Shown in pieces: positions 47,176 through 55,149 of a stretch of DNA of 64,000 bases (the first letter of the stretch is position 1; each line of letters begins with the position of its first letter). The DNA lies in contig DCRZ01000002.1 of the NCBI GenBank assembly GCA_002325375.1, positions 372,001-436,000 of the forward strand, given 5' to 3'. Origin of the DNA: Rhodospirillaceae bacterium UBA1479. GTDB taxonomy: Bacteria; Pseudomonadota; Alphaproteobacteria; Rhodospirillales; Casp-alpha2. The notes beneath the pieces are model-generated. The model saw nothing but the letters and a program-made list of their open reading frames with translations. It ran no database searches and had not been told where the DNA came from. The position numbers and the translations under genes are program-made.

Positions 47176-47445
47176 CTATGGTTGCCCTATTCCTGCGGTT
47201 CGAAGGGCGTCTTCGGTCACGCCTCGACCGGCACAACACGAGGCCAGAACGCCGTCAACCGCCACGGCGGGCAGCGTGCGCACGCCCAAGTCCTTGGCCC
47301 TGGCGATCACCTTGACCTCTTTCATATCGAGGATGGAAACCTCGCAGTTTGAACAGGCCATCTGGTTGACCAGCTCAATGGTTTCCTCACACAAACCACA
47401 TCCGGCACTGAAAACCTCGATCTTGCGTTTCTGGGGCATCGTCAA
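47176..47445 (-). CDS. Small thioredoxin-fold protein
   Basis: 89 aa, no signal peptide. CGLC at ~16-19, MACSNCEV, and RTLPAVAVDGVLASCCAG with the cis-Pro. Glutaredoxin-like; the extra CSNC and CC pairs suggest metal or thiol handling. Follows the mercury-type membrane protein after 16 bp. 246 bp of non-coding DNA separate it from the cus leader gene. Confidence 0.78.
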   Translation of the reverse strand: MTMPQKRKIEVFSAGCGLCEETIELVNQMACSNCEVSILDMKEVKVIARAKDLGVRTLPAVAVDGVLASCCAGRGVTEDALRTAGIGQP

Positions 47446-47461
47446 AATCTCCTTCGTTGAG

Positions 47462-48214
47462 TCATGAGGTTACGTATTCGTCCTTAATGTTCGCACAGGC
47501 AGGACAGCCCGCTGTTTGGCCCGATTGGCTTTTGCTTCGCATCGGCCAGGTGTTCCACAGGGACGCGGCAACGAGAACGCCAAGGCCAGCCCACATGGCC
47601 GGGTCGCTGTCGAAGCCGAACTTGCCGATCAGCACGATCCCTGCGCCGACAGCACCCAGTCCAAACGGACCATACCCGCGCCGTGTCGTCGCCCGGTAAG
47701 CCAATGCAGAAACGGCAACGGCAAGAAAGGCACCGGTGAGCGGCAATAGAAACGGGGTATAGTCGATAAATCCGATGCCAAGACTGCTGAACAAACCGGC
47801 ATAGGCCGGCCAACAGGCGGGGCAGGCCAGTTTCGGCAATAAAGCCGCCCCGATGGACGGCACCATGGCCGCATTCAAATGCAAGGTTCCGGAGGGCTTG
47901 CCGGGTTCATAACTTGGCGTCAACGCCGTCACGATCTGGTCAAGCGGCGGCACGCCACGCGCATCGCCTTCCAACGTGTATATGCGGCAACACGAACTGG
48001 CTTCTTCAAGGGGAAGTCCCGACACGTCCTTACCATCGACCAAGATCGTCGGAGAGCCATAGGAACGAATGTGGTCGGGCGTATCTGGGTCACCAACCTC
48101 CCATTCCGACCAAGCAGGAGCCACACCGGCAGCGCCAAACGCCGCGATCAACTGTTTTCGGGCCGCCGCGATATTCGGGCATGATTTTTCATAGACGAAT
48201 TCAACGGTCGGCAT
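47462..48214 (-). CDS. Thioredoxin-like domain fused to a MerC/MerT-like membrane domain
   Basis: 250 aa from the ATG at 48214. Residues ~1-95 form a thioredoxin-like domain (PTVEFVYEKSCPNIAAARKQ, GSPTILVDGKDVSG, SSCCRIY). Then about four membrane segments, the first with LPKLACPACWPAYAGLFSSL, a CxxC-in-membrane motif typical of mercury transporters. The C-terminus carries GCPACANIKDEY. Its start overlaps the merR end by 14 nt, so both are co-translated. Probably Hg(II) uptake or handling, but no mercuric reductase is present in this window. Confidence 0.75.
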   Translation of the reverse strand: MPTVEFVYEKSCPNIAAARKQLIAAFGAAGVAPAWSEWEVGDPDTPDHIRSYGSPTILVDGKDVSGLPLEEASSCCRIYTLEGDARGVPPLDQIVTALTPSYEPGKPSGTLHLNAAMVPSIGAALLPKLACPACWPAYAGLFSSLGIGFIDYTPFLLPLTGAFLAVAVSALAYRATTRRGYGPFGLGAVGAGIVLIGKFGFDSDPAMWAGLGVLVAASLWNTWPMRSKSQSGQTAGCPACANIKDEYVTS

Positions 48215-48620
48215 TTGCGGGCCCTTTCCTGGCTTCCAGGGCATCAAGAATCGGACAGGCACTCACCGGCCCTGTGCTGGGGCACGCATTCGTCCATGTG
48301 CCGAGGACATCCCGCATTCGCGATAAAACATCGATCTTCTCCTCGATTTCGCTGAGTTTCCCCAGCGCCCGGTCCCGAACATCGCTGCACGATGCCCCGG
48401 GGTCGGCTTTAAGTGAGAGAAGGTCTCCGATATCCCGCAAGGTGAACCCAACATCCTGGGCGCGTTTGATGAACTGAATATGCCGAACGACCTCCGGCGC
48501 GTATTTCCGATAGCCGTTCGCGTCCCGATCAGGCGTTTCAATCAACCCTTGCTGTTCGTAGTAACGCAGGGTTTCGACGCTCACGCCGCCTTGCCGGGCG
48601 ACATCTCCGATGTTCAACAT
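48201..48620 (-). CDS. merR: MerR-family regulator, Hg(II)-type cysteines
   Basis: 139 aa. N-terminal winged HTH (IGDVARQGGVSVETLRYYEQ). Metal-site cysteines at 78, 113 and 122; spacings of 35 and 9 equal those of Tn501 MerR (82, 117, 126), which bind Hg(II). It probably controls itself and the membrane/thioredoxin genes downstream through the operator at 48648-48679, and may also affect the divergent copper operon. Confidence 0.88.
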   Translation of the reverse strand: MLNIGDVARQGGVSVETLRYYEQQGLIETPDRDANGYRKYAPEVVRHIQFIKRAQDVGFTLRDIGDLLSLKADPGASCSDVRDRALGKLSEIEEKIDVLSRMRDVLGTWTNACPSTGPVSACPILDALEARKGPANADR

Positions 48621-48647
48621 TTCTCAGTATCTCCGTCGATTCCGGAC

Positions 48648-48679
48648 AGCGTAAACCCTGTAGTATACTTTAGGGTCAA
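48648..48679 (-). promoter_or_regulatory. MerR-type promoter/operator of merR
   Basis: On the minus strand -35 TTGACC (48674-48679) and -10 TACGCT (48648-48653) are separated by 20 bp, the long spacer typical of MerR-controlled promoters. Between them lies a near-perfect dyad with ACCCT/AGGGT ends (48655-48676) around AGTATACT. Confidence 0.8.
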
Positions 48680-48730
48680 GGGCGAAATTTGCCTTGATCC
48701 GGCCATGATTGATGGCAACACTTCCGACCG

Positions 48731-49084
48731 ATGAGACGACTGCTGCGATCCCGCCTTCTGATTGTCGCCCTGCTGCTTGCAGTGGGCGTGGGGTCCGTCG
48801 TCTCGGTGGTCCAGGCGGGACAAATGCGTGTCGACATGGCCATGACCGGCGATGTTCAAGGTCCCGATGGCGATAGCTGTACTGCGTGCGGCACCGGCGG
48901 TGATGGGGCAAAGGCATCGATAGATTGCGTGTCGGCCTGTCACCTTTCCGCAATCGATATGGTCGATGGCCGCGCGGCCGTCGGCATGGCCGATGACCGA
49001 ACGTATCCCCTAGATCGCAGGCAATTCGCGCGGTCATCCGGGCCTCTGCTCGACCCCTCTCCCCCAAAATCCATTCTCGGTTAG
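48731..49084 (+). CDS. Small secreted protein, leader gene of the copper operon
   Basis: 117 aa. N-terminal hydrophobic signal (LLIVALLLAVGVGSVVSVV). Cys pairs CTACGTG and CVSACH, Met in MRVDMAMTGD, and a Pro-rich end (LLDPSPPKSILG). Layout like that of the cus leader protein (46564-46929): signal, four to six Cys, PP near the end. Unknown family; position suggests a role in copper binding or sensing. Confidence 0.55.
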   Translation: MRRLLRSRLLIVALLLAVGVGSVVSVVQAGQMRVDMAMTGDVQGPDGDSCTACGTGGDGAKASIDCVSACHLSAIDMVDGRAAVGMADDRTYPLDRRQFARSSGPLLDPSPPKSILG

Positions 49085-49221
49085 TGCGCAGCCGGCGAAA
49101 GCCTTTGCTTTTGCCACGCGTCACGTCTTAGGCCCGCCTCCTCCATACGGGGCAGGTGAGGCTTTGTTGGTACAGGCTCGTCAGCCTGTCCGCCTCCATA
49201 CCCGAGAATGGACATCATCTA

Positions 49222-50649
49222 ATGAAAAACACGTTCAACAACGGCCTGTCGCGCCGTTCCTTCCTAGCTGCCGCCGGCGCCGCGGCAGGGGTGGCTGCCG
49301 TGCCCGCCTGGGCAGCACCTTCGCTTCCCCTGCGTCAATTCGATTTGGACGCCGGCCCCGGTGCGACCCACCTAGTGGACAGTGACGGGGCGAAAACCAA
49401 AGTCTGGTCGTACAATGGTCGCGTGCCCGGCCCGGAAATCCGGATACGCCAAGGCGAACGTCTGCGCGTCGCCGTGCGCAACGGACTGACCGAAGAGACG
49501 ACGGTTCACTGGCACGGGCTTCGCGTGCCCCATGCGATGGACGGCGTGCCACATCTGACGCAAAAGCCCATCGCGCCCGGCGAAACCTTTGTCTACGAGT
49601 TCGATGCACCCGACGCCGGGACTTATTGGTATCACCCTCATCAGCGGAGCTTCGAGCAGGTCGGGCGTGGCCTTTACGGCCCCCTGATCATCGAGGAAAC
49701 GAACCCGCCCCAAGTGGACCATGATGTGACCTGGGTATTGGACGACTGGCGCTTGCTGAAAGATGCGCAGATCAGCGAGGATTTCGGGAATCGCCATGAT
49801 ATGAGCCATGCCGGCCGCATCGGCAACACGGTTACGGTCAATGGCCGGATCACCGATATATTCGAAGCCAGGGCAGGCGAGCGTATCCGCCTGCGCCTGA
49901 TCAATGCCGCCAACGCCCGTATCTTCGGCCTGGAATTCGAAGGTCATACACCCTGGGTCATCGCCTATGACGGCCAGCCGGTTGACCCGCACCAGGTGAC
50001 GGGACGGTTGGACATCGGACCGGCCATGCGGATCGATCTGATCCTCGACCTGACCGGCGATCCGGGCGATGCCTTTGCCGTCAGGGATACCTTCTACAGT
50101 CGTCTGAAATACCGACTGTTGAATGTCGTCTACGGGCCCAAGCGGTTGCGGGAAAAGCCGATGCGCGAGGTCGCGGCGTTGCCCGACAACACCATGCCCG
50201 AACCTGACCTGGCTTCTGCCGAGCGTCATCACATCGCGTTCGGCGGCGGCATGATGGGCGGTATGTCCATGGCCAAGATGGGCGGACGTGAGGTCGGCAT
50301 GATGGAAATGATGCGGAACGGCAAGGCCTGGACGGTCAACGGCGTCGCCGCCACGGGTCACGTCATGGACCCCATTCTGACGCTGGCGCGGAACCGCTCC
50401 TACATCCTGGCTCTGGACAACCAGACGGCTTGGCACCACCCCATCCATCTGCATGGACACTCCTTTCGCGTGATCAGCCGAAACGGCGAGCCGACCCGTC
50501 ATAAGGAATGGCAGGACACGGTTCTGATGGCGCCGCGCGAACAGGTCGAAATCGCCTTCGTCGCCGACAACCCCGGCGGCTGGATGTTCCATTGCCACAT
50601 CCTGGAACACCAGGCCGGCGGCATGATGGGTGTCATACAGGTGACATGA
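49222..50649 (+). CDS. Tat-exported multicopper oxidase
   Basis: 475 aa from the ATG at 49222. Twin-arginine signal GLSRRSFLAAAG. All copper sites are present: HWHG, YHPH, HPIHLHGHSF and HCHILEHQAGGMM. A Met-rich loop (~GGGMMGGMSMAKMGG, then MMEMM) resembles that of CueO, which binds Cu(I). It oxidises Cu(I) or another substrate in the periplasm. It heads the tightly packed copper operon; electrons could go to O2 directly or be exchanged with the downstream cytochromes. A 7-bp hairpin (49172-49189) lies upstream. Confidence 0.93.
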   Translation: MKNTFNNGLSRRSFLAAAGAAAGVAAVPAWAAPSLPLRQFDLDAGPGATHLVDSDGAKTKVWSYNGRVPGPEIRIRQGERLRVAVRNGLTEETTVHWHGLRVPHAMDGVPHLTQKPIAPGETFVYEFDAPDAGTYWYHPHQRSFEQVGRGLYGPLIIEETNPPQVDHDVTWVLDDWRLLKDAQISEDFGNRHDMSHAGRIGNTVTVNGRITDIFEARAGERIRLRLINAANARIFGLEFEGHTPWVIAYDGQPVDPHQVTGRLDIGPAMRIDLILDLTGDPGDAFAVRDTFYSRLKYRLLNVVYGPKRLREKPMREVAALPDNTMPEPDLASAERHHIAFGGGMMGGMSMAKMGGREVGMMEMMRNGKAWTVNGVAATGHVMDPILTLARNRSYILALDNQTAWHHPIHLHGHSFRVISRNGEPTRHKEWQDTVLMAPREQVEIAFVADNPGGWMFHCHILEHQAGGMMGVIQVT

Positions 50650-50661
50650 GGAGGGCCGGAA

Positions 50662-51381
50662 ATGAGACGAAATCTATTCTCCACGGCCGGCGCGATTATC
50701 GCGGCCTTGTTCACCGGATTTATCGACACGGCGCGGGCGGACGGCGACCCTGACCGTGGTCGAAAAGCCTTTTTGCAATGTCTGTCCTGCCATTCGGCCC
50801 GTCCCGACCTCCACAAGACCGGCCCCAGTCTGGCGACGGTCGCCGGGCGGAAAGCCGCGACGGTTGAAGGATTCGGGCGATACAGCGATGCCCTTAAGGC
50901 TTCCGGCTTGGTCTGGAGCGATGAAAAACTGGACGCCTGGATGCTCGATCCCAGGGGGCTGGTTCCCGGAACGTCCATGAACATTCCGGGCATCAAGTCG
51001 ACGTCCGACCGTCGGGATATCATCGCCTTTTTGAAGGCCGTGAAAGCTGAACAGTCAGCTGAAAGGTCACCGGCGCCTTCAAATGAATCCGGTGGCAGCA
51101 TGATGATGGGGGATCGCCCTATGCCTGATCTGGAAGCACTGGGTCCGGAGCGTCAGGTCGCGTCGCTGACCTACTGCCGAGGCACCTATCATGTGCGTAC
51201 GGTAGCCGGGCAGGTTCAGAAAATCTGGGAGTTCAATCTCCGGTTCAAATCGGACTCTAGTGATAAGGGGCCGATGGCGGGGAAGCCGGTGATCATCCCC
51301 AAGGGCATGAGGGGGGATCGATTCTTCGTCATCTTTGCCCAACCGTCCGAGATCAGCCCGTTCATCGAAAACCGATGCTGA
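50662..51381 (+). CDS. Class I cytochrome c with extra C-terminal domain
   Basis: 239 aa; signal peptide to ~residue 26. Heme motif CLSCH at ~40-44 and axial Met in GTSMNIPGIKS; the class I domain ends near residue 125. The C-terminal ~95 residues (PMPDLEALGPERQVASLTYC, TVAGQVQKIWEFNLRF, PVIIPKGMRGDRFFVIFA) form a separate domain with single Cys near each end and no heme motif. That domain is unassigned. Likely electron carrier for the multicopper oxidase. Confidence 0.85.
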   Translation: MRRNLFSTAGAIIAALFTGFIDTARADGDPDRGRKAFLQCLSCHSARPDLHKTGPSLATVAGRKAATVEGFGRYSDALKASGLVWSDEKLDAWMLDPRGLVPGTSMNIPGIKSTSDRRDIIAFLKAVKAEQSAERSPAPSNESGGSMMMGDRPMPDLEALGPERQVASLTYCRGTYHVRTVAGQVQKIWEFNLRFKSDSSDKGPMAGKPVIIPKGMRGDRFFVIFAQPSEISPFIENRC

Positions 51382-51429
51382 ATCAGTCCGGCGTAACTCA
51401 GTTAATCTAGTGTCAAAAAGGAAATGATC

Positions 51430-51879
51430 ATGACCATTAGAAACCGAATTCAAGCGGCCATCTTTGCGGTCTTGCTCAGCGCTGTTACTGCCGTTTCTAC
51501 TCTTGCGGCCGACCGGCCTGACGCCACCATCATCAAGAACCCGCAGTGCGGCTGTTGCGAAAGCTACGCCGACTACCTTCGCGAGAACGGCTTCAAGGTA
51601 ACGGTCAAGGCATCCCACGACCTTACCTTGATGAAGCGTGAGATGGGCGTGCCTGATGACTTCGCGGGCTGCCACACCATGGTGCTCGACAAATACGTTG
51701 TCGAAGGCCACGTCCCGGTTTCCGCTATCGACAAGCTTCTGACCGAACGCCCGGACGTCAAGGGAATTTCCCTGCCGGGTATGCCGCAAGGGTCGCCCGG
51801 AATGTCGGGCACAAAGGCAGCCCCCTTCACCGTCTACCAATTCGGCCAAGGGCCGGCAAAGGTCTTCACGGTCGAATGA
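51430..51879 (+). CDS. DUF411-family periplasmic metal-binding protein
   Basis: 149 aa from the ATG at 51430 (AAGGA 9 nt upstream; ATG 51424 is too close to it). Signal peptide to about STLAADR. Thioredoxin-like DUF411 fold: NPQCGCCESYADYLRENGF, MGVPDDFAGCHTMVLDKYVVEGHVP, IDKLLTERPDVKGISLPGMP. Cys and Met residues are arranged for metal binding; such proteins recur in Cu/Ag-resistance operons. Overlaps the next gene by 4 nt. Confidence 0.88.
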   Translation: MTIRNRIQAAIFAVLLSAVTAVSTLAADRPDATIIKNPQCGCCESYADYLRENGFKVTVKASHDLTLMKREMGVPDDFAGCHTMVLDKYVVEGHVPVSAIDKLLTERPDVKGISLPGMPQGSPGMSGTKAAPFTVYQFGQGPAKVFTVE

Positions 51880-52325
51880 TGGAGGATTTCAACCCAACCG
51901 CCTTCATGCTGGTTGCGGCAACCGTCGGGTCAATTTCCCTGCCGGTTGCCGCGCAATCACCCGAGACGGACAACCTTGCCCGGGGTCGCACGCTTTACCA
52001 AACCCACTGCGCCAGCTGTCACGGCAAGAACCTGAAAGGGCAGCCTGATTGGCAGATCCGCCGGCCGGACGGCCGTCTGCCGGCCCCGCCGCATGATCGG
52101 ACGGGACATACCTGGCACCATCCGGATGCGCACCTGTTCCGGATGACCAAGCACGGTCTTGTTCCGCCGTTGGCACCGGCGGGATACGAAAGCGACATGC
52201 CGGCGTTCGGCGACATCCTTTCGGACGACGAGATCTGGTCCGTACTCGACTTCATCAAAAGCACCTGGCCGGACCGTTTTCGGCGCCGGCAGCAGGACGT
52301 CACCAAAAGGGCGAATGAGAAATGA
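51876..52325 (+). CDS. Secreted mono-heme cytochrome c
   Basis: 149 aa, with N-terminal signal (AFMLVAATVGSISLPVAAQ). Heme motif CASCHGKNLKGQPDWQ, His-rich TGHTWHHPDAH, axial Met in ESDMPAFGDILSD, then typical final helix EIWSVLDFIKSTWP. Second cytochrome of the operon. Overlaps both neighbours by 4 nt (ATGA). Confidence 0.9.
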   Translation: MMEDFNPTAFMLVAATVGSISLPVAAQSPETDNLARGRTLYQTHCASCHGKNLKGQPDWQIRRPDGRLPAPPHDRTGHTWHHPDAHLFRMTKHGLVPPLAPAGYESDMPAFGDILSDDEIWSVLDFIKSTWPDRFRRRQQDVTKRANEK

Positions 52326-52465
52326 GCAATATGATGGGAACCGATTGCGCGATGGGCTGGGGCATGATCCTGGCAGGCGCATTAGCCGCCGGACTGGCGT
52401 TGTTGGTCGCGGCCGCGTTGATCAAGTATCTGTTCAGCAACGGCGGGAGAAACCGCCATGAGTGA
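52322..52465 (+). CDS. 47-residue Met-rich single-pass membrane protein
   Basis: Starts at an ATG overlapping the cytochrome stop (ATGA) and ends 8 nt inside the next gene. The protein begins MSNMMGTDCAMGWGMI, continues with one hydrophobic helix (ILAGALAAGLALLVAAALIK) and ends in a short basic tail. The Met/Cys N-terminus placed on the periplasmic side could bind Cu(I). Translational coupling on both sides makes it a credible real gene despite its size. Confidence 0.6.
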   Translation: MSNMMGTDCAMGWGMILAGALAAGLALLVAAALIKYLFSNGGRNRHE

Positions 52466-53045
52466 AATGCTTCTTGAAGCAGGACAAAGGCGTCGCACAG
52501 CGCTTTTGTTCTGGGGGCCCGTGGTGGTGTTCGCGGGCTTGGCCGTGGCGTTGGGCTGGGGATTGACGCGCGATCCGAAGGTGCTGCCCTCGGCCCTGAT
52601 CGACAAGCCGGTGCCCGAGTTCAATCTGCCGCCGGTCAAGGGACGAACCTCGGGCCTCGCGTCGGCGGATCTCTCGGGTGAGGTGTCTATCGTCAACGTA
52701 TTCGCTTCCTGGTGCCTACCATGCAAAGCGGAACATCCGATTTGGATGGATCTCAAGGCGCGGAACGTCGTGCCCATTCACGGGCTAAACTATAAAGACA
52801 CGCCCGATGATGCCTCGGCTTGGCTCAACCGGCTTGGCGATCCCTACAAGCGGACAGGCGCCGATCTCGATGGCCGTGTCGCCATCGACTGGGGTGTCTA
52901 TGGCGTGCCGGAAACGTTCATCGTCTCCGCCGACGGGCGTATCGCCTACAAGCACGTGGGGCCTGTGACACAGGAAATCGTGGACGGCACGCTCATGCCC
53001 ATCGTCGATCGCCTGCTGCGGAAAGCTGATGGAGCAAAGTCATGA
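52458..53045 (+). CDS. CcmG/DsbE-like membrane-anchored thioredoxin
   Basis: 195 aa. One N-terminal anchor (~14-36). Redox motif VNVFASWCLPCKAEHP (~77-92) and the CcmG-type GVYGVPETFIVSADGRI. Family members keep apocytochrome cysteines reduced for heme ligation. Next to two cytochrome c genes, a dedicated role in their maturation is likely. Overlaps the next gene by 4 nt. Confidence 0.9.
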   Translation: MSEMLLEAGQRRRTALLFWGPVVVFAGLAVALGWGLTRDPKVLPSALIDKPVPEFNLPPVKGRTSGLASADLSGEVSIVNVFASWCLPCKAEHPIWMDLKARNVVPIHGLNYKDTPDDASAWLNRLGDPYKRTGADLDGRVAIDWGVYGVPETFIVSADGRIAYKHVGPVTQEIVDGTLMPIVDRLLRKADGAKS

Positions 53046-53599
53046 CAGTCATGACGCGCCGCCGGGCCATGACGGTTATGGCCGCAGCATCCGTGGTGTT
53101 GCCGGCTGCCGTCGCAGGCGCCGCGGGAACGGCTAAGACCTTTAGCCTGCACGATGCACCATTGCCAATGTCGGAGGTCACATTTACCCACGAAGACTGT
53201 CGGCCCGGGGCACTCGCGGACTTCAGGGGCAAACATGTGCTCCTGAACATATGGGCGACATGGTGTCCACCCTGCCGCGAAGAGATGCCGACGCTAGACC
53301 GCCTGCAGGGCCTTCTGGGCGGCAACGACTTTCATGTGTTGCCGCTTTCGATCGATCGGGCAGGGGTGAAGGTCGTGCGGGATTTCTATGCAAAGACCGG
53401 CATCGAGAACCTGAAAATCTACATGGATCAGAATGCACGGGTCATGCGTGTCCTGAAGTTAGGCGGTTTGCCGACGACCTTCCTGATCGACCCAAGCGGG
53501 CAGCAGCTCGGCCGGTTGGTTGGTCCTGCGGAATGGGATGCGCCGGATTTGGTCACCCTGTTCCGGGACCGGATTGCGTCAGCAAAGAATCAAAGGTGA
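53042..53599 (+). CDS. TlpA-like periplasmic thioredoxin
   Basis: 185 aa. An RRRAM twin-arginine-like start and Ala-rich signal (MTVMAAASVVLPAAVAGAAG). Redox motif NIWATWCPPCREEMPTL, cis-Pro GGLPTTFLIDPSG. TlpA proteins reduce SCO and Cu sites during oxidase assembly, which fits the SCO gene two places downstream. Follows the CcmG-like gene with 4-nt overlap. Confidence 0.9.
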   Translation: MTVMTRRRAMTVMAAASVVLPAAVAGAAGTAKTFSLHDAPLPMSEVTFTHEDCRPGALADFRGKHVLLNIWATWCPPCREEMPTLDRLQGLLGGNDFHVLPLSIDRAGVKVVRDFYAKTGIENLKIYMDQNARVMRVLKLGGLPTTFLIDPSGQQLGRLVGPAEWDAPDLVTLFRDRIASAKNQR

Positions 53600-53606
53600 T
53601 AGAGCG

Positions 53607-53894
53607 ATGAAGAATGGTCAACAAGCAGTGCTCGCGGTTGCAACCGCTCAACGCGCCGTCAACAAGCTCTGGCCCTATGTCACCGGGCGCCGTGGTTGGA
53701 TTCTGTTCGGGCTCGCCGCCATCGGTGGCGGCCTGGCGATGAACTGGGGCACGGTGGTGGCGCTGGGCTTGGCGCCGCTTCTTCTTGGTGTTCTGCCCTG
53801 TGTCGCCATGTGTGCGCTGGGCATGTGCATGAGCGGGGGGAGCGGAAAATGTTCGTCCAAGCCAGGGGAGAAGGAAAAGCCAGACGATGTCTGA
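53607..53894 (+). CDS. 95-residue Cys/Met-rich small membrane protein
   Basis: Hydrophobic core with two helices (GWILFGLAAIGGGLAMNW, VVALGLAPLLLGVLP) followed by CVAMCALGMCMSGGSGKCSS, five Cys/Met-type metal-ligand positions in 20 residues. Charged tail KPGEKEKPDDV. Overlaps the SCO gene by 8 nt. No family name recognised; placement suggests metal handling beside SCO. Confidence 0.7.
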   Translation: MKNGQQAVLAVATAQRAVNKLWPYVTGRRGWILFGLAAIGGGLAMNWGTVVALGLAPLLLGVLPCVAMCALGMCMSGGSGKCSSKPGEKEKPDDV

Positions 53895-54561
53895 CAGCAC
53901 TTCCAGCGCGCCGAAGGATAGCCCCCGTCTCCGGGGTGTGCGATGGGCGGCTTGGGGACTTGTCCTGATCACGGCCATGGCTGTGGCCGGTATCGTCGGC
54001 TGGAGTACCTTTAAGCCGGAACCGCCGTTGCCCACGGCACGGCAACTCGGCCAAGCCATGATCAAAAGCCAATTCACGCTGACAGATCACCACGGACGTA
54101 ACGTCACAGAGCAGGACTTCCATGGACGATGGCAGCTGGTGTTTTTTGGCTTCACATTCTGTCCCGACGTCTGCCCGACAACGCTCGCGGTCATGGCCCA
54201 GGTTCTGGATATTCTGGGGGAGGACGCGAACAAGGTGGCACCGATGTTCATCACGGTTGATCCGGAGCGCGACACACCCGAGGTATTGGCTGAATATGTC
54301 GGGGCCTTCCACCCGGATATCGTCGGCCTTACCGGCACGCCTGAGCAGATCAAACAGGCTGCGAAGTCATTCCGGGTTTTTTACGGGAAAACCGAGAGAG
54401 CCGATGCGCCGGGCGGCTACGTCATGGGGCATTCGGGGTACATGTACCTGATGACGCCGGACGGCTCGTACGACGCGGTGTTCTCGGAAAACCTTCATCC
54501 GCCGGAGAAAATCGCGGCGGAGATCCAACGTCGCCTGAAGAACGAAAGAATTGAAAAATGA
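53887..54561 (+). CDS. SCO1/SenC copper chaperone
   Basis: 224 aa with one membrane anchor (WGLVLITAMAVAGIVGW). The Cu site is complete: FTFCPDVCPTTL (CxxxC) and the distant His in VMGHSGYMYLM. DPERDTPEVLAEYV is typical. Delivers copper to, or reduces, the CuA centre of cytochrome oxidase or acts in copper handling. Overlaps the next gene (ATGA). Confidence 0.95.
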   Translation: MSDSTSSAPKDSPRLRGVRWAAWGLVLITAMAVAGIVGWSTFKPEPPLPTARQLGQAMIKSQFTLTDHHGRNVTEQDFHGRWQLVFFGFTFCPDVCPTTLAVMAQVLDILGEDANKVAPMFITVDPERDTPEVLAEYVGAFHPDIVGLTGTPEQIKQAAKSFRVFYGKTERADAPGGYVMGHSGYMYLMTPDGSYDAVFSENLHPPEKIAAEIQRRLKNERIEK

Positions 54562-54971
54562 AATCACTGAAATTGAGTCTGTTCGCCTTCATTGCTGCCT
54601 TCACTCTGCTGATACAGGCACGCGGCGCGTCAGCAGGAGACGCTTCAATTGTCATTGAGAAACCTTGGGCGCGTGCGTCTATCCTACAATCGCGGCCGGG
54701 TGCCGCCTATTTGACGATCCGCAATACCGGCACGAAATCGGATCGACTTCTAAAAGTCACGTCACCAGCTGCGGGCATGGTGATGATCCATGAATCCAAA
54801 GTCGCAGACGGCGTCGCGTAAATGCAGGACCGCAATGAGGTGACTATCCTACTAGGAGCCGAAGTGGTCTTCCGCCTGGGCGGGCTGCATCTCATGCTCA
54901 TAGAATTGCATGAGAAACCACGAAAGGGTGTAAATCTGACTTTGGCTTTGGAGTTCGAGCATGCCGATTCT
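54558..54971 (+). pseudogene. PCu(A)C copper chaperone gene split by an in-frame stop
   Basis: The first 87 codons give a signal peptide and the N-terminal half of PCu(A)C (VIEKPWARASILQSRPGAAY, MVMIHESKVADGVA). A TAA (54819-54821) then interrupts. The same frame continues directly with MQDRNEVTILLGAEVVFRLG, GGLHLMLIELHEKPRKGVNL and LTLALEFEHAD, the C-terminal half including the conserved HxM ligand pair. The final strand then diverges, so the 3' end is also decayed. Most simply a sense-to-TAA change in a formerly intact gene. Nothing else is seen up to 55149. Confidence 0.8.
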
Positions 54972-55149
54972 CGAGCTTGGGGCGACCAGCCCGGAATAAC
55001 CCGGCCACAAACCGCTTCGTATAGGTCCGTGCGATATAGGTCAATGCGATGGAATTGACTGTCGGGTTTTCTTGCAGAGTGTAAGACACTTGAATATAGA
55101 ACGGCCAGACTTTGCGGCCAATCTGCCGGGCTGAAGGGAATGATTTGCT

